DNA of 64,000 nucleotides from Bosea sp. ANAM02. GTDB lineage: Bacteria; Pseudomonadota; Alphaproteobacteria; Rhizobiales; Beijerinckiaceae. Of this stretch, positions 51,894 through 60,193 are shown in pieces. The notes below the pieces were generated by a model. It worked only from the letters and a program-made list of their open reading frames with translations. It ran no database searches and was not told where the DNA came from. Where the stretch lies: positions 3,190,001 through 3,254,000 of the forward strand of contig NZ_AP022848.1 of assembly GCF_011764485.1 (NCBI RefSeq). The letters are read 5' to 3'. The position numbers were made by a program, and so were the translations under genes. How positions within the stretch are numbered: position 1 is the first letter of the stretch; the number at the start of each line of letters is the position of its first letter.

Positions 51894-52628
51894 TTATGTT
51901 CTGTCGGCTTCGGCGACTGCTTCGCCCTGGGCTGCGATGTCCCGCAGCGCTCCGTCCAGCGAGCGGCCGAGGTGCAGCCTGATCGCTGTTGCGAGCGCCG
52001 CGGCGTCGCGACCGGTCAGGGCATTGATGATAGCGGCGTGCTCGGCGCGTTCGCTGGCGAGGCGGGCCCGCCAGCCGTCGAGGCCGCGCTGCACCCAGGC
52101 GCCGAGAAGCTGCATCTGGATGCCGTGATAGATCGTTGCGAGCAGGCGATTGCCCGAGGCCTCTACCAGCGTCTGGTGAAAAAGGGCGTTGAGCTCGATA
52201 TGCCGACGATGCGTCAGCTCGCCCGGCGCGTCGAGCGCGTGCTGGATCTCCTCCAGCCGGCGCAGGAGCGCGCCGCCCTCCCCGCGCGTCACCACCGCGA
52301 TCGCGAGCTCCCCGGCGTTGAGTTCGAGCCCGAGCCGGACCTGCCAGAGCTCGGCGACATGCCGCGGCGAGGGCGTCCGGATCCGATAGCCGCGGCGGGG
52401 CGTCGCCTCGATGAACCCTTCGGCGGCGAGCCGCTGCAAGGCCTCGCGGACGGGCGTCAGGCTGACCTCGAAGCGATCGGCCAGCTCCTGCAGGATCAGC
52501 CGGCGGCTGGCGGCAAGATCGCCGAACAGGATGGCCTCGATCAGGCGCCGGTAGATGCCGTCCGCGACGGTCTCGCCCGGGCCTTCCGGCGGATCGACGA
52601 GGAAGATGCTGCTGTCACTCGGCTGCAT
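51894..52628 (-). CDS. GntR-family (FadR/FCD) transcription regulator
   Basis: 244 residues from the ATG at 52628 with GGGGAGCG upstream. Winged HTH RLILQELADRFEVSLTPVRE and ALQRLAAEGFIEATPRRGY, then an all-helical FCD domain with metal-binding His in HRRHIELNALFH and HYHGIQMQLL-type regions. It overlaps the dehydratase gene by 14 bases. It is the obvious candidate to bind the 24-bp palindrome at 53815 and to sense the pathway substrate. Confidence 0.92.
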   Translation of the reverse strand: MQPSDSSIFLVDPPEGPGETVADGIYRRLIEAILFGDLAASRRLILQELADRFEVSLTPVREALQRLAAEGFIEATPRRGYRIRTPSPRHVAELWQVRLGLELNAGELAIAVVTRGEGGALLRRLEEIQHALDAPGELTHRRHIELNALFHQTLVEASGNRLLATIYHGIQMQLLGAWVQRGLDGWRARLASERAEHAAIINALTGRDAAALATAIRLHLGRSLDGALRDIAAQGEAVAEADRT

Positions 52629-53799
52629 GACGCGCTCCCCTTGCGGCCGGTCCGAGCGCATAGGCTTCGAGCTGGTCGGGCTTCGGCACGGCGCCGTGGC
52701 CGGGCAGATCCTGCGCCGTGAAGACGCCGTCCGCATAAAGCAGCGGCTCCTGCGTCAGCTCGTCCCGCAGCGGGTTGAGCAAACGGTTCGCCTCGTAGCG
52801 CGTGAAACTCCTGGCGGCGCGGCAGGCATGCAAAGCCGCCGAGACGCCGACGGCCGATCCGACGCCATGGGGCGCCAATGCGAGCCCATGCTTGGTGCAG
52901 AGCGCATCGACGGCCAGCAAGCCGGTGACCCCGCCCGCCCGCGTGATATTGGGCTGCACGATGTCGAGGGCGCCGGCTTCGACGAAGCGAGTGAACTGGG
53001 CAATGTCGAACTCGTTCTCGCCGGCCGCGATCGGCACCGGCGAGGCCTTGCGCACCTTGGCCAACGCATGAGGGTCATCGGGCGCGATCGGCTCTTCCAG
53101 CCAGGCCACGCCATGCGGGGCGACCGCTCGCGCGACCTCGATGGCCTCGTCGACGCCATAGGCGGCGTTGGCATCCAGCATGATCGGCATGTCGCCGCCG
53201 AGCGCCTGCCTGAGCGCGGCGACATGGGCCGCATCGGCCTGCGCGCCGCGACCGACCTTGAGCTTGACGCCGTCATAGCCCTGCTCGGCAAAGGCCACCG
53301 CGCGCTCGGCGGATTCGGCCGGCGTCGGCAGGAAGGGAACGGAGCCGACATAAGCCGTCACCGAGCCCGGCTCTGCGCCGAGCATGCGGCACAATGGCTG
53401 GCCGGCCACGCGCGCCTTGAGATCCCACAAGGCGATATCGACGCCGCTCAGCGCTTCCATGGCAGGGCCTCGCGTCTGGCCGAGCGCAAAAAAATAGGTC
53501 TTGAGGTCGCGAAGCGCGGCAGCCGGCTCGTCGAGTTCGATGTCGGCGAGAGCCGGCGCGATCACCGCCTCGATCAGCGACGAAGCCATACCGGGATGAG
53601 GCAGCCCGAAGGCTTCACCCCAGCCGCTTTCACCGTTTTCACCGATGGCCTCGACGAGCGTCGAGTACTGGCCGCTGCGCTCGATGCGCTGGAAATGGGC
53701 GGCAGGCCGCCGCAGGCTCGGCGGCACATGCTCGATGCCGCCATAGATCGCGGCAAAGGATGCATGCAGCACATGGGCGCGGACGCCGACCAATCTCAT
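52615..53799 (-). CDS. Enolase-superfamily sugar acid dehydratase/racemase (MR/MLE)
   Basis: A 394-residue enzyme of the mandelate racemase/muconate lactonising group. I start at the ATG at 53799, since GAGGAAG lies 6 bases before it and the upstream in-frame ATG at 53820 falls inside the operator/promoter. Catalytic positions: KLK in YDGVKLKVG (about 186), metal ligands D in MLDANAAY (about 215), E in WLEEPI (about 241), E in AAGENEFD (about 267) and His in APHGVGSAVG (about 317). The substrate is probably a sugar acid or lactone. Confidence 0.9.
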   Translation of the reverse strand: MRLVGVRAHVLHASFAAIYGGIEHVPPSLRRPAAHFQRIERSGQYSTLVEAIGENGESGWGEAFGLPHPGMASSLIEAVIAPALADIELDEPAAALRDLKTYFFALGQTRGPAMEALSGVDIALWDLKARVAGQPLCRMLGAEPGSVTAYVGSVPFLPTPAESAERAVAFAEQGYDGVKLKVGRGAQADAAHVAALRQALGGDMPIMLDANAAYGVDEAIEVARAVAPHGVAWLEEPIAPDDPHALAKVRKASPVPIAAGENEFDIAQFTRFVEAGALDIVQPNITRAGGVTGLLAVDALCTKHGLALAPHGVGSAVGVSAALHACRAARSFTRYEANRLLNPLRDELTQEPLLYADGVFTAQDLPGHGAVPKPDQLEAYALGPAARGARHAAE

Positions 53800-53814
53800 C
53801 AATGCTTCCTCAAT

Positions 53815-53838
53815 TTTCATATTTTATAAAATATGAAA
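53815..53838. promoter_or_regulatory. 24-bp perfect palindrome, operator of the catabolic operon
   Basis: TTTCATATTTTA followed directly by its reverse complement. It covers the -10 box of the promoter at 53823-53852. Position next to a GntR/FCD regulator gene indicates its operator. Confidence 0.75.
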
Positions 53839-53852
53839 TCGAAGACTGTCAA
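53823..53852 (-). promoter_or_regulatory. Promoter of the leftward catabolic operon
   Basis: On the minus strand TTGACA (53852-53847) and TATAAA (53828-53823) are spaced by 18 bases. The predicted start near 53816 lies about 17 bases before the ATG at 53799. Confidence 0.7.
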
Positions 53853-54018
53853 TGGGACTGGTAGCTGCTGGTTCGCGAGGAAACCGAGGGAAGTCGCTTC
53901 CTTGTAAATTCCAGAGCAATCAGGCCTGACCACCCCTGCCCTGGCCAGATCGATTGGCTTGAACGTCAGCGTCAGCCTTCACGGCCACCTGTCGGCTGCG
54001 ACGAGTTGCTCGTCGCGG

Positions 54019-54267
54019 TCAGGTCACGCGGCAGGATCGCTCCATCTGCCGCCCTGTCACCGGGTCGCGATAGCTGCGTTGATGGCAACCTGCCTCGCGC
54101 TCGCGCGTCGCTTCCGCGGCGACGAGCAGGCAGGCGATCATGAGTGCCGTAGCGATCAACAACGAGACCCAGACACCGTGCAGAATGGACGAAGCGGCAT
54201 GCCCCCTCCGCGCCCGCTGCACCCCGCGTTCTTCCGCGCCGTTCGGGTGGGCCGCCATAGCGCTCAT
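54019..54267 (-). CDS. Small single-helix membrane protein, unknown
   Basis: 82 residues, not recognised. One membrane helix (GVWVSLLIATALMIACLLVA, about residues 31-50), then a polar tail with two Cys (GCHQRSY and ERSCRVT) and RDPVTGRQ. Its ATG overlaps the stop of the gene upstream (ATGA), which supports real translation. Confidence 0.5.
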   Translation of the reverse strand: MSAMAAHPNGAEERGVQRARRGHAASSILHGVWVSLLIATALMIACLLVAAEATREREAGCHQRSYRDPVTGRQMERSCRVT

Positions 54268-54419
54268 GAATGCAGCGCTTTCTCGATGACGAACAAGAAG
54301 TAGGGCACGGAGATCGCCAGCACGCAGCACAAGGCCCGGCCTGTCGCGACAACGAGGTCGGAGCGGCGCAATGCGATGATGCGGCGTGATCGCCGAGAAC
54401 GGGCGGATGAGAGCGTCAT
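54264..54419 (-). CDS. 51-residue basic membrane peptide, unknown
   Basis: Not recognised. A basic N-terminus (SARSRRSRR) precedes one helix (CCVLAISVPYFLFVI). It starts 20 bases after the GTGGGAA palindrome at 54439 and is coupled to the gene downstream. Support is context and the 4-base overlap only. Confidence 0.4.
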   Translation of the reverse strand: MTLSSARSRRSRRIIALRRSDLVVATGRALCCVLAISVPYFLFVIEKALHS

Positions 54420-54438
54420 GGAGGAAGCATCGATATTA

Positions 54439-54455
54439 GTGGGAATTATTCCCAC
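54439..54455. promoter_or_regulatory. GTGGGAA-N3-TTCCCAC palindrome, copy 1
   Basis: Perfect 7-bp arms around TTA, in the divergent spacer between the small membrane genes and the DUF6502 gene. Confidence 0.7.
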
Positions 54456-54497
54456 ATAGATCTCGCCGCTTGTCACGTCAAGAGGGTCGCTGAAATT

Positions 54498-54516
54498 TGT
54501 GGGATTGTATCCCACA
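54498..54516. promoter_or_regulatory. TGTGGGAT-N3-ATCCCACA palindrome, copy 2
   Basis: Perfect 8-bp arms around TGT, 25 bases before the DUF6502 start; centre 60 bases from copy 1. Confidence 0.65.
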
Positions 54517-54540
54517 TTGGAAGAGTCTAAATGTCGCCAC

Positions 54541-55383
54541 ATGTCGGACGCAGCTCAGGACCCCACCGCCGATAAGCTCTATCCGCCGCTGGCACGGCTG
54601 CTGCGCCCGCTGGTGCGGCTTTGCATCCGCGCCGGGATGACCTTTCCGGCGCTGTGCCATTTGCTCCGCGAGCTCTACGTCAACGTGGCGGAGTACGATT
54701 TCGCCCTGCCGGGCAAGGAGCAGACGGACAGCCGCGTCAGCCTGCTGACCGGAATTCACCGCAAGGAGGTCAGCCGCCTGCGCGGTGCAGGGGCGCCGGT
54801 CAATGCGGTGCCGGCGTCGGTTTCACGCACGGGCGCGATCATCGCGCGCTGGCTGGCCTCGCCGCGCTATTGCGACGCCGCCGGGACGCCCTCCCCGCTG
54901 CCGCGCACGGCTGATGCCGGCAAGCCCTCCTTTGAGGAACTCGTGGCCTCGGTGACGCGGGACCTGCGCCCGCGTGCCGTTCTCGACGAATGGGTCGACC
55001 GCCGAATCGTCACAATCGACGCCGAGGACCGGATCGCATTGGCCGAAGCAGCCTTCATTCCCCAGCACGGCGACGACGACAAGTTGTACTATTTCGGCAG
55101 AAACCTGCACGATCATCTCGCTGCCTCGGCTGCCAATGTGCTTGCCGCCAAGCCGCCTTTCGTCGAGCGCTCGGTGCATTACGACGGACTTTCGGCCGAG
55201 CTGGCCGAGCGTCTAGAAGCCCGCTCACGCGAACTCGCGCTGGAGATGCTGCAACAGCTCAACCGCGAGGCCAACGCCGCCTGCGAACGCGATGCCGGCG
55301 GCGATCATCGCTGGAACTGCGGTGTCTATGTCTTCCGCGAGGAGGTCCCCGACGCAGCCCCGGCCGAGGGCAACCAGGGATGA
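54541..55383 (+). CDS. DUF6502-family protein, probable DNA-binding protein
   Basis: 280 residues from the ATG at 54541. The N-terminal 100 residues (LARLLRPLVRLCIRAGMTF, LCHLLRELYVNVAE, then SRVSLLTGIHRKEVSRLR) look like a winged helix with its recognition helix at about residues 63-78. A second region around VLDEWVD...FIPQHGDDDKLYYFGRNLHDHL follows. The family is uncharacterised. It overlaps the DUF5666 gene by 4 bases and lies behind two palindromes it might itself bind. Confidence 0.78.
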   Translation: MSDAAQDPTADKLYPPLARLLRPLVRLCIRAGMTFPALCHLLRELYVNVAEYDFALPGKEQTDSRVSLLTGIHRKEVSRLRGAGAPVNAVPASVSRTGAIIARWLASPRYCDAAGTPSPLPRTADAGKPSFEELVASVTRDLRPRAVLDEWVDRRIVTIDAEDRIALAEAAFIPQHGDDDKLYYFGRNLHDHLAASAANVLAAKPPFVERSVHYDGLSAELAERLEARSRELALEMLQQLNREANAACERDAGGDHRWNCGVYVFREEVPDAAPAEGNQG

Positions 55384-56516
55384 GCGGCCGCCTCGCATTG
55401 ACGCGCCGGGCGCTGCTGGCCTTTCTCGGCAGCGCGGCGGCCTGGCGCCCGGCCATCGCCGCGCCGGAGCGACCCCGCGATGTCGGGATCGGCGGCACGG
55501 GCTTCGCGCCGGAAGGGAGCGCCGGCTCCGATCGCGGCATCGGCGGCACCGGCTTCGTCGGCACGATCCAGCGCTTCGGCAGCATCATCGTCAACGACAG
55601 CCGCATCGCCTATGCGCAGGATGTGCCGGTCACCATCGACGGTCTCGTCCGCAGTGCCCGCGACCTGCGCATCGGTCATGTCGTGCGCGTCGTCGCGCGG
55701 CCGGACGCGGGTGGCCTCGTCACGAATACCATCGCCGTCGAGCGGGAGGTCGTCGGGCCGGTTACCGCGGTCTATCGCGATGGTTTCGACGTGCTCGGAC
55801 AGGCCGTCCAGATGCGGTCAGGCGAGCCCTCGAAGCGCTGGCGCAAAGGCGAGCATGTCGCCGTCAGCGGCCTGCGCCGGCTGGACGGGACGATCGTCGC
55901 CAGTCTGGTCGAGCCTTCCGCCCAGCAAGCCATGCGCGTCGTCGGCGTCGTGGAGCAAGATGACGATGGACTCTGGATCGGCGGCCTCAAGCTGCTCGAT
56001 ACCGATCCGGCTCTCGTCGGGAGTCGGATCGCCGTATCGGGCCGGATCGCGCGTGGCGGATTGCGCGTTGACGAGGCCGCGCCGGCCTCGCCTCTACCGG
56101 CGGGCAGCGCCTTCTCGGTCGAAAGCTATGTACGCGGTGTCGAAGGTCGGCTTCTGCTCGGCTCCGGCCTTGCCGTTCGCAGCGAGGCCTTCGGCTACGC
56201 GGTCTCGCCCTGGCGGGATGTTCGGGCCGTTCTGGACGGCCGCATCGGCCCCGATGGAATGCCCAGCATCGACAACCTGCGCTTCGCGCTGACGAATAGC
56301 GAAGGCGCGGGGAATGCCGGCAGCCCGGCTGGACCGCAATTCGCCGGACCGAACGGATTTGGTCCGGGAGTGTTTGGTGGAGCGCCGGGAGGGCCTGGGG
56401 GACCGGTCAATCCCGGCGGCGCAGGACCAGGCGGTCGCGGGGCGCCAGGTGGCACCGGAGGACCCGGCGGCGGCCCCGGCGGAGGCGGTCCCGGTGGGGA
56501 TGGCCCGGGCCGCTGA
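55380..56516 (+). CDS. Exported DUF5666-domain protein with Gly-rich tail
   Basis: 378 residues starting in the overlap ATGA at 55380. A signal sequence (TRRALLAFLGSAAAWRPAIA) is followed by two GIGGTGF repeats, RFGSIIVND and tandem OB-like DUF5666 units (VTIDG...LRIGHVVRVVA, VGPVTAVYRDGFDVLGQ, GEHVAVSGLRRLDGT). The last 60 or so residues are Gly/Pro low complexity. DUF6502/DUF5666 pairs occur together in many proteobacteria; the role is unknown, presumably envelope-associated. Confidence 0.8.
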   Translation: MSGRLALTRRALLAFLGSAAAWRPAIAAPERPRDVGIGGTGFAPEGSAGSDRGIGGTGFVGTIQRFGSIIVNDSRIAYAQDVPVTIDGLVRSARDLRIGHVVRVVARPDAGGLVTNTIAVEREVVGPVTAVYRDGFDVLGQAVQMRSGEPSKRWRKGEHVAVSGLRRLDGTIVASLVEPSAQQAMRVVGVVEQDDDGLWIGGLKLLDTDPALVGSRIAVSGRIARGGLRVDEAAPASPLPAGSAFSVESYVRGVEGRLLLGSGLAVRSEAFGYAVSPWRDVRAVLDGRIGPDGMPSIDNLRFALTNSEGAGNAGSPAGPQFAGPNGFGPGVFGGAPGGPGGPVNPGGAGPGGRGAPGGTGGPGGGPGGGGPGGDGPGR

Positions 56517-56530
56517 GCCGTCTGGCGCGG

Positions 56531-57430
56531 CTAGGAAGCTGCTCGCTCCGGCCCGGCTGATCCGAGCAAGTTGTCCAGCGTGGTTTCGAGGTCGGCTTCG
56601 AACGGGCCGAGCGCGATGCCGTGCCGCGCCGCCAGGATGCAATCGAGGACCGCATTGAGCGGGCGCTTCGCCGCCGTGCGGTGAGCGCTCGATGGGACCG
56701 GCACGATTTCGGCCATGGCCCGGCCGCGCCGCCGCACCGCTGAATGCAGGATGAGCCGGGCCTGCTCCGCCCGGCTCAGCACGCTTGCGCCCGCGACATG
56801 CATAACCCCTCCCCTCACCGCTCCGCCGCGCAGCCGCGATGACAGCTTGAGCAGGGCTTCGGCGAGCGCCGGGGCATAGGTCGGCCTGCCATATTGATCG
56901 CCAACGACCGTCAGCCGCTCCCGCCCTTCGGCCCAGCTCAACAGGCGGCTGACGAAGCTTTCGCCGTGACCTCCGAAGATCCAGGACGTCCTCACCACCA
57001 GCGCCGAGGGCAGCGCGTCGAGCACGGCACATTCGCCGGCATATTTCGAGGCGCCATAGACATTGATCGGCCGCGGCTGATCGCTTTCGCGATAGGCGCG
57101 ATCCAGCTCTCCGTCGAAAACGCTGTCGGTCGAGACATGGATGAGTGCCAGCCCTGATCGGGCGCAGGCCCTGGCAAGGGCGGCCGGCCCGTCCCGGTTG
57201 ACGGCAAAAGCTAGGCCCGGTTCGCTTTCCGCCCGGTCGACGGCCGTGTAGGCGGCGGCATTGATGACGATGGCCGGCCGGTGACGATCGATGAGCCGCT
57301 CGATCGCATCGGGTTCAGCCAGATCGAAGGCAGGGCGACCGACGGTCAGGACAGCGCTTCCGCCGCGCTCGGCCAGTGCCGTGGCCAATTGGCCGGAGCG
57401 CCCCAGGACCAGAATGTCCGGCCGGCTCAT
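56531..57430 (-). CDS. NDP-sugar 4-ketoreductase, RmlD/RfbD-like
   Basis: A 299-residue extended SDR. Cofactor motif VLGRSGQLATAL at residues 8-19, INAAAYTAVDRAE, STDSVFDG, and catalytic YGASK (about 125-129) in NVYGASKYAGE. It reduces a 4-keto-6-deoxy sugar nucleotide to the final activated sugar. It lies at the end of the leftward exporter operon opposite rfbFG and the epimerase, and probably completes their pathway. Confidence 0.88.
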   Translation of the reverse strand: MSRPDILVLGRSGQLATALAERGGSAVLTVGRPAFDLAEPDAIERLIDRHRPAIVINAAAYTAVDRAESEPGLAFAVNRDGPAALARACARSGLALIHVSTDSVFDGELDRAYRESDQPRPINVYGASKYAGECAVLDALPSALVVRTSWIFGGHGESFVSRLLSWAEGRERLTVVGDQYGRPTYAPALAEALLKLSSRLRGGAVRGGVMHVAGASVLSRAEQARLILHSAVRRRGRAMAEIVPVPSSAHRTAAKRPLNAVLDCILAARHGIALGPFEADLETTLDNLLGSAGPERAAS

Positions 57431-58428
57431 GCCGGGCGCTCACCGCCCGAGGCGGAATCCGAAATTGCCGCAGGGGTCGCCAGCCGAAGGCGCGGGCTGC
57501 TGCGCCACCACGGGATGAATGCCCGGTCCGGCGGCCCCAACCGATTGCGCATCCCGTCGGCCAGCCCATTGAGCAGCGCGATCACGCAATCGCGGGAAAA
57601 GCGGTGGTGAACGAGGTGGACCGCCAGCCTGACCGGCAGCGAGACCAGGAACTTCGCCTTGTGCGAAGGGGGCACGTGCCGCAGGCGCAGCATGGCGAGC
57701 TGGTTGCGGATATAAGTGTAGAGCCGGCGGGCCGGCTGATCGGTCAGGAGAAGGCCAAGCGGCAGGCGTATGACACCGCGGCCAAGCTGATGCGGCATCG
57801 CAACCGCCGGATCGACCCAGATCGAATAGCCGGCCGCGCCGGCACGCAGGCACCATTCGACATCGATCGCGTCGATGAAGTAGTCGCTGCGGAAATCGCC
57901 GATGGTGGCCAGTGAATCAAGCCGGATCAGCGAGCCCGACGAAATGACGAAGCGGGTGCGCCGCGGCGCGGCCTCCTCGGACGGGAGCCCCCCGGTCGTC
58001 GAGAGGCGCATGGCCTCGCCTGCGGCATCGACCGGCTGCGGGCCGACGACGGCCGCACGCTCGCCTCGCGCGGCGAGAGCGCGATGGGTCGCAGCGAGAG
58101 CGCCGACCAGCCCCGGCCGGGGCTCACTGTCCTGGTCGAGAAGAAACAGGAATTCGCTGCCGCAGGCTTCGGCGAGCTGGCGCAGGGCGTTGTAGGCGAC
58201 GCCGAGCCCCCGATTCAGCCCCGGCCGCAACACGACGAGTTCGACCCGGCCGGCAGCGGCTGCGAGAGCCAGCTGCTCCGCTCCGCTGACAGGAGAATTC
58301 GCGTAGATGGCGATGGTCGGGACGTCATCCGCGAGCGAAGCGACGAGGCGCTGCAAGGCCGTGAACTGCGGATGGTAGATCACGATGCCGGCGACGCAAC
58401 GCGCCCGGGCTGCGGCAGTATCGGTCAT
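57427..58428 (-). CDS. GT2-family glycosyltransferase (rhamnosyltransferase-like)
   Basis: A 333-residue GT-A enzyme. [11 protein letters not shown] at the start, [15 protein letters not shown], and the metal-binding [12 protein letters not shown] (D-x-D-like, about residue 97) resemble WbbL-type rhamnosyltransferases. The end VVAQQPAPS is in another frame; here the C-terminus is basic. It overlaps the genes on both sides by 4 bases. It likely adds the deoxyhexose to a surface polysaccharide. Confidence 0.88.
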   Translation of the reverse strand: MTDTAAARARCVAGIVIYHPQFTALQRLVASLADDVPTIAIYANSPVSGAEQLALAAAAGRVELVVLRPGLNRGLGVAYNALRQLAEACGSEFLFLLDQDSEPRPGLVGALAATHRALAARGERAAVVGPQPVDAAGEAMRLSTTGGLPSEEAAPRRTRFVISSGSLIRLDSLATIGDFRSDYFIDAIDVEWCLRAGAAGYSIWVDPAVAMPHQLGRGVIRLPLGLLLTDQPARRLYTYIRNQLAMLRLRHVPPSHKAKFLVSLPVRLAVHLVHHRFSRDCVIALLNGLADGMRNRLGPPDRAFIPWWRSSPRLRLATPAAISDSASGGERPA

Positions 58429-59189
58429 GCCGTAATCCTCCTGAGGGATGGTGGTTGGGGTAGCGCGAGCACGTCCTGCAGCGGCCCGTCGGCGACGAGC
58501 CGGCCGTGCTCCAGCCGCAGCGCGCGGGTGCAGAGGCTGGCGAGCAGGCTGTCGCTATGGGAGGCGAGGACGAGAATGCCGGCGCGGGCGACGAAAGCCT
58601 CCAGACGCGACTGCGCCTTGGCCATGAAGGCGGCGTCGCCTGCGAGGATGCCTTCGTCGAGGAGCAGTACCTCGGGATCGACGCTGGTGCAGATCGCGAA
58701 GGACAGACGCGTCTGCATGCCCGCCGAATAGGTGCGGATCGGCATGTCGAGAAAGCCGCCGAGCTCGGTGAAGTCGGCGATCTCGTCGATCCGGCTCTCG
58801 ATCTGGCGCCGGCTCAGGCCCAGATACAGCCCGCGCAGCCGGATATTGTCGTAGCCGCTGGCCTCGCCATCCATGCCCAGCCCGATGTCGAAGAGCGGCG
58901 CGATCTTGCCGTGGACGGCGACGCGCCCCCGCTGTGGCGCATAGATGCCCGCGAGCACGCGCAGCAGCGTCGTCTTGCCGGCGCCGTTATGGCCGACGAG
59001 GGCCACACGCTCGCCATGGGCGACCGAGAGGTCGATGCCGCCAAGGGCCTCGACGCAGGTCCGCGCCCTCGCGTCGGAGCCGATGCGGCCGCCGGTGGCG
59101 CTGCTGACGATACGGTTGCGCAGGGAGCGGGCACTGCCGCCATAGAGCGGGAACTGCACGCTGACACGGTCGAGACGGATCGAGCTCAT
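58425..59189 (-). CDS. Polysaccharide ABC exporter ATPase (Wzt-like)
   Basis: 254 residues from the ATG at 59189. Walker [10 protein letters not shown] (about 68), ABC signature in [11 protein letters not shown] (about 160), Walker [10 protein letters not shown], and H-loop SHSD. No C-terminal carbohydrate-binding extension, so it resembles the short KpsT/RfbE forms. The ABC-2 permease gene is 7 bases upstream. Confidence 0.92.
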   Translation of the reverse strand: MSSIRLDRVSVQFPLYGGSARSLRNRIVSSATGGRIGSDARARTCVEALGGIDLSVAHGERVALVGHNGAGKTTLLRVLAGIYAPQRGRVAVHGKIAPLFDIGLGMDGEASGYDNIRLRGLYLGLSRRQIESRIDEIADFTELGGFLDMPIRTYSAGMQTRLSFAICTSVDPEVLLLDEGILAGDAAFMAKAQSRLEAFVARAGILVLASHSDSLLASLCTRALRLEHGRLVADGPLQDVLALPQPPSLRRITA

Positions 59190-59196
59190 CGCCGCC

Positions 59197-60030
59197 TCAC
59201 AGCCAGTAGGCGACGCGCCAGCGCAGCCTTGCATAGAGAGCGAAGGCAAGGCCGAGATTGAGCAGCGTCACACTGACTGCAACCACGAAGCTCTCCACCG
59301 GGACGCCGGCTCCCAGGAGCGGCGCACGCACGATTTCGATCAGGTGGAACAGCGGGTTCAGCTCCGCGAGGAGGCGTCGCGTTCCCAGGTCGTCGGCACG
59401 CCAGAGCACCGGCGTCACGAAGAGCAGCATCTGCGTTGCGTTGGCGACGAGTGGCATCATGTCGCGAAAGCGCGCGCCGACGAGGCCGAGCGTCACGCTC
59501 CAGCCGATACCGTTAAGAAGAAGAAGGGCGAGGCCCGGCAGCGCGACGAGCCCCGCCCAGCCCGGCTGGACGCCGCATGCGGCGAGCACGACGAGGACGA
59601 TCGCCGCGTTATGGGCGAGGATGATCAGGTTGCGCCAGACGACGCGCAGGACATGGATGCCGATCGGCGCCGGCATCTGCTTGATCGCGGCCGTCGCGGC
59701 GGTGAAGGTCGCCACGCCTTCGTTAAGCAGCGCCGTGATCAGCGACCACAGCACCATGCCTACCGTGACATAGGGCAGATAGGTACCGACCGGCACGCGG
59801 AAGAGCGCGGCATAGGTGACGCCGAGCCCGGCGACGAAGACGGCCAGGCTGATCGTCACCCAGAAGGGGCCGAAGACCGAGCGACTGTAGCGCTGGCGGA
59901 TGTCGTACCAGCCCATCGTGAGCCAGAGCTCGGCCATAGCAAAGGCTCCGGCGGCATCGGTGATCGCGCTGCGCCAGGGGTGGCGACCGCGCAGGCGCGC
60001 ATCGTGAACAAGCATAGCAGGGGCTGACAC
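59197..60030 (-). CDS. Polysaccharide ABC-2 exporter permease (Wzm-like)
   Basis: About 277 residues and six helices. I start at the GTG at 60030 because GAGGAG lies 8 bases before it; ATG at 60015 is the alternative. [24 protein letters not shown] at the N-terminus is the hallmark of Wzm/KpsM-type permeases (landmarks WYDIRQRY and GPFW). It exports a lipid-linked polysaccharide across the inner membrane together with the Wzt-like ATPase. Confidence 0.92.
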   Translation of the reverse strand: MSAPAMLVHDARLRGRHPWRSAITDAAGAFAMAELWLTMGWYDIRQRYSRSVFGPFWVTISLAVFVAGLGVTYAALFRVPVGTYLPYVTVGMVLWSLITALLNEGVATFTAATAAIKQMPAPIGIHVLRVVWRNLIILAHNAAIVLVVLAACGVQPGWAGLVALPGLALLLLNGIGWSVTLGLVGARFRDMMPLVANATQMLLFVTPVLWRADDLGTRRLLAELNPLFHLIEIVRAPLLGAGVPVESFVVAVSVTLLNLGLAFALYARLRWRVAYWL

Positions 60031-60109
60031 CAGCCGATCTCCTCGAAAGGACCTCCCGCCTGCCGTGAACCGCAGAAAACCGGTGGCAGCGGGTTGACAG
60101 CCTGGATAA

Positions 60110-60126
60110 GTGGGAATAATTCCCAC
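60110..60126. promoter_or_regulatory. GTGGGAA-N3-TTCCCAC palindrome, copy 3
   Basis: Perfect 7-bp arms around TAA, in the 163-base divergent spacer between wzm and rfbF. Confidence 0.7.
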
Positions 60127-60137
60127 GTCAACATGGA

Positions 60138-60154
60138 GTGGGAATTATTCTCAC
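60138..60154. promoter_or_regulatory. GTGGGAA-N3-TTCTCAC palindrome, copy 4
   Basis: Same motif around TTA with one mismatch; centre 28 bases from copy 3. Confidence 0.65.
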
Positions 60155-60193
60155 ATCACCAGAGACGCTTCGGGCGGGATTACGGAACGAGCG

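Noticed and set aside
53800..53820. Upstream ATG at 53820 as start of the dehydratase gene
   Set aside because: It lies inside the 24-bp operator and at or before the predicted transcription start, without a ribosome site; ATG at 53799 has GAGGAAG.
60110..60193. In-frame upstream GTG start of rfbF at 60110
   Set aside because: The GTG belongs to the regulatory palindrome and the 28 extra codons are not RfbF-like; ATG at 60194 starts the conserved protein.
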